A DNA stretch of 64,000 nt from Streptomyces seoulensis (GTDB lineage: Bacteria > Actinomycetota > Actinomycetes > Streptomycetales > Streptomycetaceae). The notes beneath the pieces were generated by a model, which did no database searches, was not told where the DNA came from, and saw only the letters and a program-made list of their open reading frames with translations. Both the position numbers and the translations under genes were made by a program. How positions within the stretch are numbered: the first letter of the stretch is position 1; each line of letters begins with the position of its first letter. The stretch spans positions 6,076,001 through 6,140,000 of the forward strand of contig NZ_CP032229.1 in the NCBI RefSeq assembly GCF_004328625.1. The letters run 5' to 3'. Of this stretch, positions 8,621-17,597 are shown in pieces.

Positions 8621-10968
8621 TCACTGAGCGGGCGTACACGGTCGAGCCCTGGCACGTGCGCGAGACCACCCTCGATCTGGACGTGCTCGCCCAGAGCGAG
8701 TCGGTGTTCGCGCTGTCCAACGGGCATGTCGGCTGGCGCGGCAACCTCGACGAGGGCGAGCCGCACGGCCTGCCCGGCAGCTACCTCAACGGCGTGCACG
8801 AGGTGCACCCGCTGCCGTACGCGGAGGCCGGCTACGGCTATCCGGAGTCCGGGCAGAGCGTCATCGACATCACCAACGGCAAGATCCTGCGCCTGCTGGT
8901 GGACGACGAACCCTTCGACCTGCGCTACGGCCGCCTGGTCTCCCACGAACGCGTCCTCGACATGCGGCGCGGGGTGCTGGAACGCACCTGCGAGTGGACC
9001 TCGCCGGCCGGCTCCACGGTCCGGGTGCGCTCCACCCGGCTGGTCTCCCTCACCCAGCGCGCGGTCGCCGCCGTCGCCTACGAGGTGGAGGCCGTCGGCC
9101 GCCCCAGCCGGGTGGTGATCCAGTCCGAGCTGGTCGCCAACGAGAGCCTGCCCGAGCCCAACGGCGACCCGCGCGCCGCGATGAGCCTGCGCTCCCCGCT
9201 GGAGCAGGAGGACGGCTTCGCGTCCGGGGAGCGGCTGCGGCTGGTGCACCGCACCAAGCGCAGCGGCCTCCGGGTCGCGGTCGCCGCCGACCACGTCGTC
9301 ACCGGGCCCGGCCGCACCACCAGCCGCAGCGAGAGCGGCATCGACGTCGCCCGGCTCACCGTCACCTCCGTGCTGGAGCCCGGCCACACCCTGCGGGTGG
9401 AGAAACTGGTCTCGCACGGCTGGTCCGGCACCCGTTCGCTGCCCGCCATGGCCGACCAGGTGGACGCGGCCCTCGCCGCCGCCTCCCACGACGGCTGGGA
9501 AGGGCTGCTGGCCGCCCAGCGCGAGGCCCTCGCCGACTTCTGGGCCCGTGCCGACGTGGAGGTGCACGGCGACGAGGAGATCCAGCAGGCCGTCCGCTTC
9601 GCCCTCTTCCACGTCTTCCAGGCCGGCGCCCGCGCCGAGCAGCGCGCCATCCCCGCCAAGGGCCTCACCGGCTCCGGCTACGACGGGCACGCCTTCTGGG
9701 ACACCGAGATGTTCGTGCTCCCGCTGCTCACCCACACCGCGCCCCGGGCCGTCGCCGAGGCGCTGCGCTGGCGCCACAACACCCTGGACGCCGCCCGGGA
9801 ACGCGCGGCCCAGCTGGGGCTCGGCGGCGCCGCCTTCCCCTGGCGGACCATCGAGGGCTCGGAGGGCTCCGCGTACTGGCCCGCCGGCACCGCCGCCTTC
9901 CATGTGAACGCCGGCATCGCGGACGCGGTCGTGCGGTACGTCGAGGCCACCGGCGACCTCCGCTTCGAGCGCGAGGTGGGCCTTGAGCTGCTGGTGGAGA
10001 CCGCCCGGCTGTGGCGCTCGCTGGGCCACCACGACCACCACGGCGCCTTCCACATCGACGGCGTCACCGGGCCCGACGAGTACAGCGCGGTCGCCGACGA
10101 CAACACGTACACCAACCTGATGGCGCGGCAGAACCTGCTCGCGGCCGCCGACGCCGTCGAGCGCTACCCGGACGAGGCGCAGCGGCTCGGCGCCGACGAG
10201 GAGGAGAGCGCCGCCTGGCGGGACGCCGCCGAGGCGATGAACATCCCCTACAACGACGAACTCGGCGTCCACGAGCAGAGCGCCGGCTTCACCCGCTACC
10301 AGCGCTGGGACTTCGCCGGGACCCGCCCCGAGCAGTACCCCCTGCTGCTGAACTTCCCGTACTTCGACCTCTACCGGAAACAGGTCGTCAAGCAGGCCGA
10401 CCTCGTCCTGGCGATGTACAGCTGCGCGTCCTACTTCGACGACGAGCAGGTGGCCCGGAACTTCGCCTACTACGAGCCGCTGACCGTCCGCGACTCCTCC
10501 CTGTCGGCCTGCTGCCAGGCCGTCATCGCCGCCCAGGCGGGCCATCTGCGGCTCGCCTACGCCTACACCACCGAGGCGGCGCTGATGGACCTGCACGACC
10601 TGGAGCACAACACCCGCGACGGACTGCACATCGCCTCGCTGGCCGGGACCTGGATGGCGCTGGTCGCTGGGTTCGGCGGCATGCGGCGGGTGCTGGACGG
10701 CCCGGCCGGGATGAGTTTCGCGCCCCGGCTGCCCGAGCGGCTGCGCAAACTCGCCTTCCACCTCCAGTTCCGGGGGCGGCGGCTGCGCGTGGAGATCAGC
10801 GGGGACAAGACGACGTACACGCTGCTCGAAGGGCCGCCGCTGATCATCGAGCACCACGGGGAGACCGTCACGCTGGAGACCGACGAGCCCGCCGTGCGGA
10901 CCGTGCCCCCGCTCACCCCGCGCCCCGCGCCGGAACAGCCGCCGCACCGGGTGCCGAAGGGGCTCTGA
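8617..10968 (+). CDS. GH65 disaccharide phosphorylase (maltose/trehalose/kojibiose type)
   Basis: 783 aa with a GTG start overlapping the pgmB stop by four bases. The N-terminal beta-sandwich (ETTLDLDVLAQSESVFALSN) is followed by the helical (alpha/alpha)6 barrel. The catalytic acid lies in DGVTGPDEYSAVADDNTY, and the conserved phosphate/sugar site elements GHAFWDTEMFVLP and FPWRTIEGSEGS are present. It should cleave an alpha-linked glucose disaccharide with phosphate, giving beta-glucose 1-phosphate and glucose; the coupled mutase then makes glucose 6-phosphate. Which disaccharide is used cannot be decided by eye. There is no signal peptide, so it acts in the cytoplasm. Confidence 0.9.
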   Translation: MITERAYTVEPWHVRETTLDLDVLAQSESVFALSNGHVGWRGNLDEGEPHGLPGSYLNGVHEVHPLPYAEAGYGYPESGQSVIDITNGKILRLLVDDEPFDLRYGRLVSHERVLDMRRGVLERTCEWTSPAGSTVRVRSTRLVSLTQRAVAAVAYEVEAVGRPSRVVIQSELVANESLPEPNGDPRAAMSLRSPLEQEDGFASGERLRLVHRTKRSGLRVAVAADHVVTGPGRTTSRSESGIDVARLTVTSVLEPGHTLRVEKLVSHGWSGTRSLPAMADQVDAALAAASHDGWEGLLAAQREALADFWARADVEVHGDEEIQQAVRFALFHVFQAGARAEQRAIPAKGLTGSGYDGHAFWDTEMFVLPLLTHTAPRAVAEALRWRHNTLDAARERAAQLGLGGAAFPWRTIEGSEGSAYWPAGTAAFHVNAGIADAVVRYVEATGDLRFEREVGLELLVETARLWRSLGHHDHHGAFHIDGVTGPDEYSAVADDNTYTNLMARQNLLAAADAVERYPDEAQRLGADEEESAAWRDAAEAMNIPYNDELGVHEQSAGFTRYQRWDFAGTRPEQYPLLLNFPYFDLYRKQVVKQADLVLAMYSCASYFDDEQVARNFAYYEPLTVRDSSLSACCQAVIAAQAGHLRLAYAYTTEAALMDLHDLEHNTRDGLHIASLAGTWMALVAGFGGMRRVLDGPAGMSFAPRLPERLRKLAFHLQFRGRRLRVEISGDKTTYTLLEGPPLIIEHHGETVTLETDEPAVRTVPPLTPRPAPEQPPHRVPKGL

Positions 10969-11139
10969 GCCCTCGGCTCACCCCTTTCGTGCCCCAGCCG
11001 TGTGCCCGGCCACCGCCGTATGGCCGTACGCGGGCGGCGAGGGATGTGGTTCCGCGTTAGTTTGACCTTGATTTCGCTGTGGCGTCCGGTTTCCCCGGGC
11101 GTCGGCGACGGGTGCTTCCGTGGAGGGGGAGGGGTGCCG

Positions 11140-12108
11140 ATGACCCAGGACGCTCCCGAAGTTCTTCCCGTTCCGGCCGGCCGTCCGGCGCCGCGCGTGC
11201 GGGGTCTCGTCTGGCAGGTGGGCCTGCTGGTCTGCGTCCTGCTCGTCCTCGCCTACCTCACCCAGCGGTACTGGCCCACCGTGCACGACGGCGCGGTGCG
11301 GCTCACCGAGGCCGACCGGGGCTGGCTCTGCGTCGGTGCGGTCGCGGCCGTCGGCACCTGGGCGGCCTCCGCGCTCGCCCAGCAGGGGGCCGTCGTCGAG
11401 CGGCTGCCCGGGGTACGGCTGGTCGCGGCCCAGTTCGCCGCGTGCGCCGCCAACCATCTGCTGCCCGCCGGGATCGGCGCCGGGGCGGTGAACCTGCGGT
11501 TCCTGCTGCGCTGCGGGCTGCCCATGGGCCGCTCCGCCAATGCGCTCGCCGTCAAGGGCGGGGCCGGGGGCGTGTCCAAGCTGCTGCTGATCGCGGCTCT
11601 GGTGCCGTTCTGCCCGGGGCTGCTGCGCGTACCCGAGGTGCCGCTGGTCTGGCTGACCGGCGCGCTCGGCGCGGCGCTGCTGGCCACGGCGGTCGCCGCC
11701 GGTCCGCTGTGGCCGCGCTGCCGTCGGCTGCTGAGCGCGCTGATGGCCGACGTACGGGCCGTGCACGCCCGGCCGGCGCGCGCGGCGGCCCTGTGGGGCG
11801 GCTCCCTCGGCTTCGCCGCGCTGCACTGCTGCGTGCTGGTCGCGGTGGCGCGTGCCGTCGCGCTGCCGCTGCCCGCGCCCGAGGTGGCCCTGCTCTACCT
11901 CGCCGCCAGCGGCGCGGCCGCCCTGCTGCCCACGCCGGGCGGGCTCGGCTCGCTGGACGCGGCGCTCGTCCTCGCGCTCGCCACGTCCGGCGCGCCCGCC
12001 GCGACGGCCGCCTCCGCCGTGCTCGGCTACCGCATGCTGACCGTCTGGCTGCCCCTGCCGCCCGGCCTGCTGACCCTCGCCGTACTCATGCGCCGCAAGG
12101 CGCTGTGA
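11140..12108 (+). CDS. LPG-synthase-type (UPF0104) integral membrane protein
   Basis: 322 aa from the ATG at 11140; a GTG at 11134 is equally possible because the GGAGGGGGAGGGG tract serves either. Eight to nine hydrophobic helices are visible. The family signature regions are FAACAANHLLPAGIGAGAVNLRFLL and, near the end, ALLPTPGGLGSLDAALVLAL; the latter PTPGGLG loop is typical of the flippase-like part of MprF and its stand-alone relatives. The soluble aminoacyl-transferase domain is absent, so it probably moves or accommodates a lipid-linked compound. It converges with the 68-aa gene downstream, leaving six bases between the stops. Confidence 0.8.
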   Translation: MTQDAPEVLPVPAGRPAPRVRGLVWQVGLLVCVLLVLAYLTQRYWPTVHDGAVRLTEADRGWLCVGAVAAVGTWAASALAQQGAVVERLPGVRLVAAQFAACAANHLLPAGIGAGAVNLRFLLRCGLPMGRSANALAVKGGAGGVSKLLLIAALVPFCPGLLRVPEVPLVWLTGALGAALLATAVAAGPLWPRCRRLLSALMADVRAVHARPARAAALWGGSLGFAALHCCVLVAVARAVALPLPAPEVALLYLAASGAAALLPTPGGLGSLDAALVLALATSGAPAATAASAVLGYRMLTVWLPLPPGLLTLAVLMRRKAL

Positions 12109-12114
12109 CGGAAC

Positions 12115-12321
12115 CTAGGGGAGCAGCTTCTCGATCGCGGCCGAACCCTCCGTCTCCAGCTTGCGGCGGGCCCAGTCCAGGGTCTTCGGCGTGACGTCCC
12201 TGCCCGCCGCCATCACCAGGTCCTCCGGGGTGACGTCCCTGGCCGGGGCGGTGTGCAGCAGGGCGTCGGGCGTGCAGTGGTCGTCGATCGACCGGGACTC
12301 TTCGGGCGTGGAACTCGACAT
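12115..12321 (-). CDS. Small acidic protein of unknown function (68 aa)
   Basis: The ATG at 12321 is preceded by a near-perfect ribosome site (GGAGGAGGAG). The product is MSSSTPEESRSIDDHCTPDA at the N-terminus, followed by RDVTPEDLVMAAGRDVTP, in which an RDVTPEDL/GRDVTPKTL motif is repeated, and a C-terminal amphipathic helix with Lys/Arg/Glu. I do not recognise a family. It has no membrane segment or export signal. It is divergent from the GH15 gene, sharing a 144-nt intergenic region. Confidence 0.65.
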   Translation of the reverse strand: MSSSTPEESRSIDDHCTPDALLHTAPARDVTPEDLVMAAGRDVTPKTLDWARRKLETEGSAAIEKLLP

Positions 12322-12465
12322 GATGCCTCCTCCTCCGGATGGGCGCATCCGTGCCGGTGCCGCCGAACGGGGCACCCTCTCACCATCGGCCGCCGAACCG
12401 CCGCCCGCATCCGGAGCGGCCTACTCTGGACGGGCAGCCGTACACCACACCGGGAGGCCGCAGCG

Positions 12466-14304
12466 ATGGCCGAGATGCCCTTTCAGCAGGAGACCCGGCA
12501 GAGTCGCCGGTATCTGCCGATCGCCGAGCACGGTCTCATCGGGGATCTGCGCAGCGTGGCGCTGGTCGGCAGTGACGGCACCATCGACTGGTACTGCTCG
12601 CCGTCCTTCGACGCCCCCAGCGTGTTCGCCGCGCTGCTCGACGCCGAGCGCGGCGGACGGTTCGAGCTGGCGGCCGCCGTCCCGGCGCACACCAAGCAGT
12701 TCTACTTCCCCGACACCAATGTGCTGATCACCCGCTTCTTCACCGAGGAGGGCGTCGGCGAGGTGCAGGACTTCATGCCGGTCGGCACCGCGCGCGGCGG
12801 GGAGGAGGGCCGGCACCGGCTGATCCGCCGCGTGGTGTGCGTACGCGGCACCGTCCCGTTCCGCGCCCTGGTCGCACCCCGCTTCGGGTACGGCGCCGAC
12901 CCGCACACGCTGCGCGAGGACGAGGGCCGGCTGGTGTTCGACGCCGGGGAGCGTGCCCTCGCGCTCACCGCCACCGTGGCCATGGAGTGCGACGAGCGGG
13001 ACGCGCGGGCCGAGTTCAAGCTCGGCGAGGGCGAGAGCGCGGTGTTCGCACTCGACCAGGCGGGCGGCGAGATCGCCCCGCGCGGCTGTGCGCACGCCGA
13101 GGCCGAGCACGAGTTCAACGCCACCGTCGACTACTGGCGCCGCTGGCTCGCCCAGTCCCGCTACCGGGGCCGCTGGCGCGAGATGGTGCACCGCTCCGCC
13201 CTCACCCTGAAGCTGCTCACCTACGCCCCCACCGGCGCCATCGTCGCCGCCCCCACCACCAGCCTGCCCGAACAGCTCGGCGGCGAGCGCAACTGGGACT
13301 ACCGCTACGTCTGGGTCCGCGACGCCGCCTTCGCCGTCTACGCCCTGCTGCGGCTCGGCTTCACCGGCGAGGCCGAGGCGTTCATGCGCTTCCTCACCAC
13401 CCACATCAGCCCCGGCGACGGAGCCGTCGAGGGCCCGCTGCAGATCATGTACGGCATCGACGGCCGCGTCGAGCTGCCCGAGAGCGAACTCCCGCACCTG
13501 GAAGGCTACTTGGGCTCCGCCCCGGTCCGCGTCGGCAACGCCGCCGCCCCACAGCTCCAACTCGACATCTACGGCGCCCTGATCGACTCCATCTACCTCT
13601 ACGACAAATGGGCCCAGCCCATCTCCAGCGCCCAGTGGGACGACGTGTGCCACCTGGTGAGCTGGGTGTGCGACCACTGGGACCAGCCGGACGAGGGGGT
13701 GTGGGAGACACGGGGCGGCCGGAAGAACTTCCTGTACTCCCGGCTGATGTGCTGGGTCGCCATCGAACGCGCCATCCGCCTCGCCAACCGCCGCGGCCTG
13801 CCCGCCGACCTGCCCCGCTGGCGCCGCGCCCGCGACGACATCTACCGCCGCATCATGGACCGGGGCTGGTCCGAGGAGCGGGGCGCCTTCACCCAGTGCG
13901 AGGACAGCGACGTACTGGACGCGTCCCTGCTGATGATGCCGCTCGCCAAGTTCATCGCGCCGACCGACCCCAAGTGGCTCTCCACCCTCGACGCCCTCAC
14001 CGAGGACCTGGTCTCCGACTCCCTCGTCTACCGCTACGACCCCGAGGCCAGCCCCGACGGCCTGCGCGGCGACGAGGGCACCTTCTCCATCTGCTCCTTT
14101 TGGTACGTCGAGGCCCTGGTCCGCGCCGGCCGCGTCGACGAAGCCCGCCTGGCCTTCGAGAAGATGCTCACCTACGCCAACCATCTCGGCCTCTACGCCG
14201 AGGAGATAGGCCGCACCGGCGAACAACAGGGCAACTTCCCCCAGGCCTTCACCCACCTCGCCCTGATCAGCGCTGCCTTCAACCTGGACAAGGCACTGGG
14301 CTGA
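12466..14304 (+). CDS. GH15 glycoside hydrolase (glucoamylase/trehalase-like)
   Basis: 612 aa with GGGAGG before the ATG. The N-terminal beta-sandwich carries IAEHGLIGDLRSVALVGSDGTIDWYC, the signature of bacterial GH15 proteins of the mycobacterial trehalase type. The (alpha/alpha)6 barrel has RNWDYRYVWVRDAAF, the general-acid region GDGAVEGPLQIMYGIDG, and near the end LYAEEIGRTGEQQGNFPQAF containing the second catalytic Glu. There is no signal peptide, so the substrate is intracellular: trehalose or an alpha-glucan. Glucose phosphorylase and mutase genes nearby fit a role in storage or compatible-solute turnover. Confidence 0.9.
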   Translation: MAEMPFQQETRQSRRYLPIAEHGLIGDLRSVALVGSDGTIDWYCSPSFDAPSVFAALLDAERGGRFELAAAVPAHTKQFYFPDTNVLITRFFTEEGVGEVQDFMPVGTARGGEEGRHRLIRRVVCVRGTVPFRALVAPRFGYGADPHTLREDEGRLVFDAGERALALTATVAMECDERDARAEFKLGEGESAVFALDQAGGEIAPRGCAHAEAEHEFNATVDYWRRWLAQSRYRGRWREMVHRSALTLKLLTYAPTGAIVAAPTTSLPEQLGGERNWDYRYVWVRDAAFAVYALLRLGFTGEAEAFMRFLTTHISPGDGAVEGPLQIMYGIDGRVELPESELPHLEGYLGSAPVRVGNAAAPQLQLDIYGALIDSIYLYDKWAQPISSAQWDDVCHLVSWVCDHWDQPDEGVWETRGGRKNFLYSRLMCWVAIERAIRLANRRGLPADLPRWRRARDDIYRRIMDRGWSEERGAFTQCEDSDVLDASLLMMPLAKFIAPTDPKWLSTLDALTEDLVSDSLVYRYDPEASPDGLRGDEGTFSICSFWYVEALVRAGRVDEARLAFEKMLTYANHLGLYAEEIGRTGEQQGNFPQAFTHLALISAAFNLDKALG

Positions 14305-14316
14305 TCCGGGGGAGCG

Positions 14317-17055
14317 TCACGGCAGCGGCTGTTCCGCCCAGATGATTTTGCCGGTCGGGGTGTAGCGGGTGCCCCAGCGGTCGGAGAGCTGGGCCACGAG
14401 GAAGAGGCCGCGGCCGCCCTCGTCGGTGCTGGCGGCGTAGCGCAGGTGCGGGGAGGTGGTGGTGCCGTCCGAGACCTCGCAGATCAGGGCGCGGCCGCGC
14501 AGCAGACGTACCCCGATGGGGCCCCGGCCGTAGCGGATGGCGTTGGTGACCAGCTCGCTGAGGATCAGCTCCGTGGTGAAGGTCAGCTCCTCCAGGTCCC
14601 AGTCGGCGAGCTGGCGGGTCACCTTGGCGCGGATCTCCGAGACGGCCGCCGGGTCGGCGGGCACCTCCCACGTGGCGACCTGGTCCTCGCCCAGGACGCG
14701 GGTCTCGGCCACGATCAGCGCGACGTCGTCCGTGGGGCGCACCGGCAGCCGGTCCAGGACGATCCGGCAGGTCTCCTCCGGCGAGGCGCCCGGCGCGTGC
14801 CGCAGCGCGTCGCGCAGCAGGTCGAGCCCCTCGTCGATGTCCCGCTCCCGGTCCTCCACCAGCCCGTCGGTGTACAGCACCAGCCGGCTGTCCTCGGGCA
14901 GCTCCAGGTCGGCCGTCTCGAACGGCAGCCCGCCCAGGCCCAGCGGGGGACCGGCCGGCACGTCCGGGAACTCCACCGTGCCGTCCGGCAGCACCAGCGC
15001 GGGCGGCAGGTGCCCGGCCCGCGCGATGGTGCAGCGCCGGGACGCCGGGTCGTACACCGCGTACAGACAGGTCGCGCCGGTGACGGCGGCCGCGCCGTCC
15101 TCCGGGGTCTCGTCCTGGTCGAGCCGGGCCACCAGCTCGTCCAGCAGGCCCAGCAGCTCGTCCGGGGGCAGGTCGAGCGAGGAGAAGTTGTGCACGGCCG
15201 TACGCAGCCGGCCCATCGTCGCCGCCGCGTGCAGCCCGTGCCCGACCACGTCACCCACCACCAGCGCCACCCGCGCGCCCGGCAGCGGCAGGACGTCGAA
15301 CCAGTCGCCGCCCACCCCGGACTGCGCGGGCAGATACCGGTAGGCGATCTCCAGGGCGTCCTGCGCGGGCAGCGTACGCGGCAGCAGGCTGCGCTGGAGG
15401 GTCACCGCCATGCTGTGCTCGCGGGTGTAGCGGCGGGCGTTGTCGATGGACACCGCCGCCCGCGCCACCAGTTCCTCCGCCAGCGCCAGATCCTCGGAGT
15501 CGAACGGCTGCGGCTTCTCCGCGCGCCAGAAGTTCGCCACCCCCAGCACCAGACTGCCCGCCCGCAGCGGCACCGTGATCAGCGAGTGCACGCCGTACGC
15601 CAGGATCTGCTCGGTCCGCTCCAGGTCCTGCGCCTGCCAGCCCGGCGCCTCGCCCAGGTCCGGCTCCACCACGGACTGCCCGGTCGCCAGGCTGCGCGCC
15701 TGCGGCGAGGTCGGCACGAACCGGATGCGCTCACCCAGCGGATACAGCGGGGCGTCCTTGCGGACACCGCTGAACGCCGACCGCCGCAGCTCGGTGCCCG
15801 GCTTCGGCTCCTCGCCCCTGAGCACCGGGTCGAACAGGTCCACCGTGACGAAGTCCGCGAACCGGGGCACCGCCAGCTCGGCCAGCTCCTCCGCCGTGCG
15901 GCTCACGTCCAGGCTGGTGCCGATGCCCACCCCGGCGTCGTACAGCATGTTCAGTCGCTCGCGGGCCACCTCGGCGCGGCCGGACAGGGCGCGCAGCTCG
16001 GTGGAGTCGCGCAGCGTGGTGACGCTGCCGGGCGGGCCGCCGTCCAGATCGGTGGGGCGCTGGTTGATGGCCAGCAGGCGGTCCTTGACCAGATGCACCT
16101 CGTCCGTGGCGACCCGCCCGGAGGCGAGCAGCCCGGCCGTCTCGTCGTCCAGACCCAGGTCCAGCACGCTGCGCGTCTCGGCGTCCTCGGGCAGGTCCAG
16201 CAGCCGGTGCGCCTCGTCGTTGGCGAGCAGCAGCCTGCCGCCGTCGCCGACGATCAGCACACCCTCCCGGACCGCGTGCAGCACCGCGTCGTGGTGCTCG
16301 TACATCCGGGTCATCTCGTAGGGGCCGAGGCCGTGGGTCTGGCGCAGCAGGCGCCTGCTGACCAGGGCCGTGCCCGCCGTGGCCAGTGCCAGGGCCGCCG
16401 CGGCCGCCGCGAGGAGGAGGGGCAGCTGCTGGTCGGCCGCGCCGCCGACGTGCGCGGTGGTGATGCCGGCCGAGACCAGGCCCACCACCTTGCCGCCCGA
16501 GTCCCGCACCGGGACGACGACCTGGACCAGCGGCCCGATCGTGCCGGTCAGCTCCTCGACCACCGTCTCCCCGCGCAGCGCGGGCCCGATCGTGCCGACG
16601 AACTTCTTGCCGATCCGGTCCGGGTCGGGGTGGGTGTAGCGGATGCCCTGGGTGTTCATCACGACGATGAAGTCGACGTTGGTCGCCTTGCGGGCCGCCT
16701 CCGCGCTCGGCTGGAGGATCGCCGTCGGGTCGGGCGTCCGCAGCGCGGCCGCCGTACCGGGGGCGTTGGCGAACGAACCGGCGGCCGAGAGGGAGCGGTT
16801 ACGGGCCTCCAGACCGCTGTCGTGCCGTACCTGGAGCACCTGCGCCACCACGGCCGAGACGACCAGCAGCAGCACGATCACCACCTGGAGCAGGAACACC
16901 TGTCCCGCCAGGCTGCGCCCCGTCGCCTTGGCACGCAGGACACCGGGCGGACCGCCTTCGCCGGCACCGCCCGGATGCCGCGCGCCCAGGGGCGCGCGCG
17001 GGTGCCCGAAGGAACGGGGCGCCCGCGGATCGGGTCGGCCGGGCAGTCGCACCAT
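14317..17055 (-). CDS. DcuS-like sensor fused to GAF-PP2C-HATPase output
   Basis: 912 aa from the ATG at 17055. TM1 lies near residues 45-65 (VFLLQVVIVLLLVVSAVVAQV). The extracytoplasmic domain (65-195) has the CitA/DcuS-type pattern TNVDFIVVMNTQGIRYTHPD and GIGKKFVG-like loop. TM2 lies near 200-220. A PAS (MYEHHDAVLHAVREGVLIVG) is followed by a GAF (400-550), a PP2C/SpoIIE domain with GGDWFDVLPLPG and GDVVGHG (580-780), and a C-terminal HATPase of the anti-sigma kinase type (ELILSELVTNAIRYG, then DEGGRGLFLVAQLSDRWG). It likely senses a small extracellular ligand and sets sigma-factor partner switching. The histidine kinase core of true DcuS is missing. It converges with GH15 at 12 nt. Confidence 0.87.
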   Translation of the reverse strand: MVRLPGRPDPRAPRSFGHPRAPLGARHPGGAGEGGPPGVLRAKATGRSLAGQVFLLQVVIVLLLVVSAVVAQVLQVRHDSGLEARNRSLSAAGSFANAPGTAAALRTPDPTAILQPSAEAARKATNVDFIVVMNTQGIRYTHPDPDRIGKKFVGTIGPALRGETVVEELTGTIGPLVQVVVPVRDSGGKVVGLVSAGITTAHVGGAADQQLPLLLAAAAAALALATAGTALVSRRLLRQTHGLGPYEMTRMYEHHDAVLHAVREGVLIVGDGGRLLLANDEAHRLLDLPEDAETRSVLDLGLDDETAGLLASGRVATDEVHLVKDRLLAINQRPTDLDGGPPGSVTTLRDSTELRALSGRAEVARERLNMLYDAGVGIGTSLDVSRTAEELAELAVPRFADFVTVDLFDPVLRGEEPKPGTELRRSAFSGVRKDAPLYPLGERIRFVPTSPQARSLATGQSVVEPDLGEAPGWQAQDLERTEQILAYGVHSLITVPLRAGSLVLGVANFWRAEKPQPFDSEDLALAEELVARAAVSIDNARRYTREHSMAVTLQRSLLPRTLPAQDALEIAYRYLPAQSGVGGDWFDVLPLPGARVALVVGDVVGHGLHAAATMGRLRTAVHNFSSLDLPPDELLGLLDELVARLDQDETPEDGAAAVTGATCLYAVYDPASRRCTIARAGHLPPALVLPDGTVEFPDVPAGPPLGLGGLPFETADLELPEDSRLVLYTDGLVEDRERDIDEGLDLLRDALRHAPGASPEETCRIVLDRLPVRPTDDVALIVAETRVLGEDQVATWEVPADPAAVSEIRAKVTRQLADWDLEELTFTTELILSELVTNAIRYGRGPIGVRLLRGRALICEVSDGTTTSPHLRYAASTDEGGRGLFLVAQLSDRWGTRYTPTGKIIWAEQPLP

Positions 17056-17228
17056 GTGCCCATGTCTACACTGCCGCGCCCCGTCAGGCGAGGCCGTACC
17101 CCGAGGTGAAGGGCGTGCTGGCACTGATCCACGCTCACCTGCGCGGCCTCCCGCTCACCCGGTCGGTGGAAACCCGTACGGGATCACCCGAACCGTCCCG
17201 GGGGCGCCGGACGCCCGTGAGAAATCGC

Positions 17229-17519
17229 TCAGAAGTCGCCGGGCTTGTCAGGCAGCGGGCGTGTCGCGGCACGCATGCTGCGCAGGGCGAGCAGCAGGAC
17301 GCCGATGTCGTCGAGATAGACCGGGTCGGGCAGCAGATCGGTCGGCAGCACCAGATAGAGGATCGCGCCCCAGAACACCCAGCGCGGCCCGGTCGGCAGC
17401 CCCGCGTCCCGCAGCGAGCGCCGCGCCTTCACCAGCCGCACCAGCAGGACGACGGCGAACCCCAGCACCACCGCCGCCGCGACGGCCGCGAGCACCAGCA
17501 CGATCGTGGAGTTGTCCAT
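17229..17519 (-). CDS. YkvA-type (DUF1232) small membrane protein
   Basis: 96 aa. One N-terminal transmembrane helix (TIVLVLAAVAAAVVLGFAVV) is followed by the DUF1232 hairpin: ILYLVLPTDLLPDPVYLDDIGVLLLALRSM, the family's YxxxPxDxxPD...DD pattern. Function is unknown across the family. It stands 78 nt upstream of the 390-aa gene's end on the same strand, with its own start at 17519. The downstream 173 nt up to 17228 hold no gene. Confidence 0.8.
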   Translation of the reverse strand: MDNSTIVLVLAAVAAAVVLGFAVVLLVRLVKARRSLRDAGLPTGPRWVFWGAILYLVLPTDLLPDPVYLDDIGVLLLALRSMRAATRPLPDKPGDF

Positions 17520-17597
17520 GGGCCCTGTCCCCTCCCGACGCGCGGCCTGCCCGCGCCCTCTTCCTTCTGCCCGCTCCCGCGCGCGGCAGCCGCCGGG

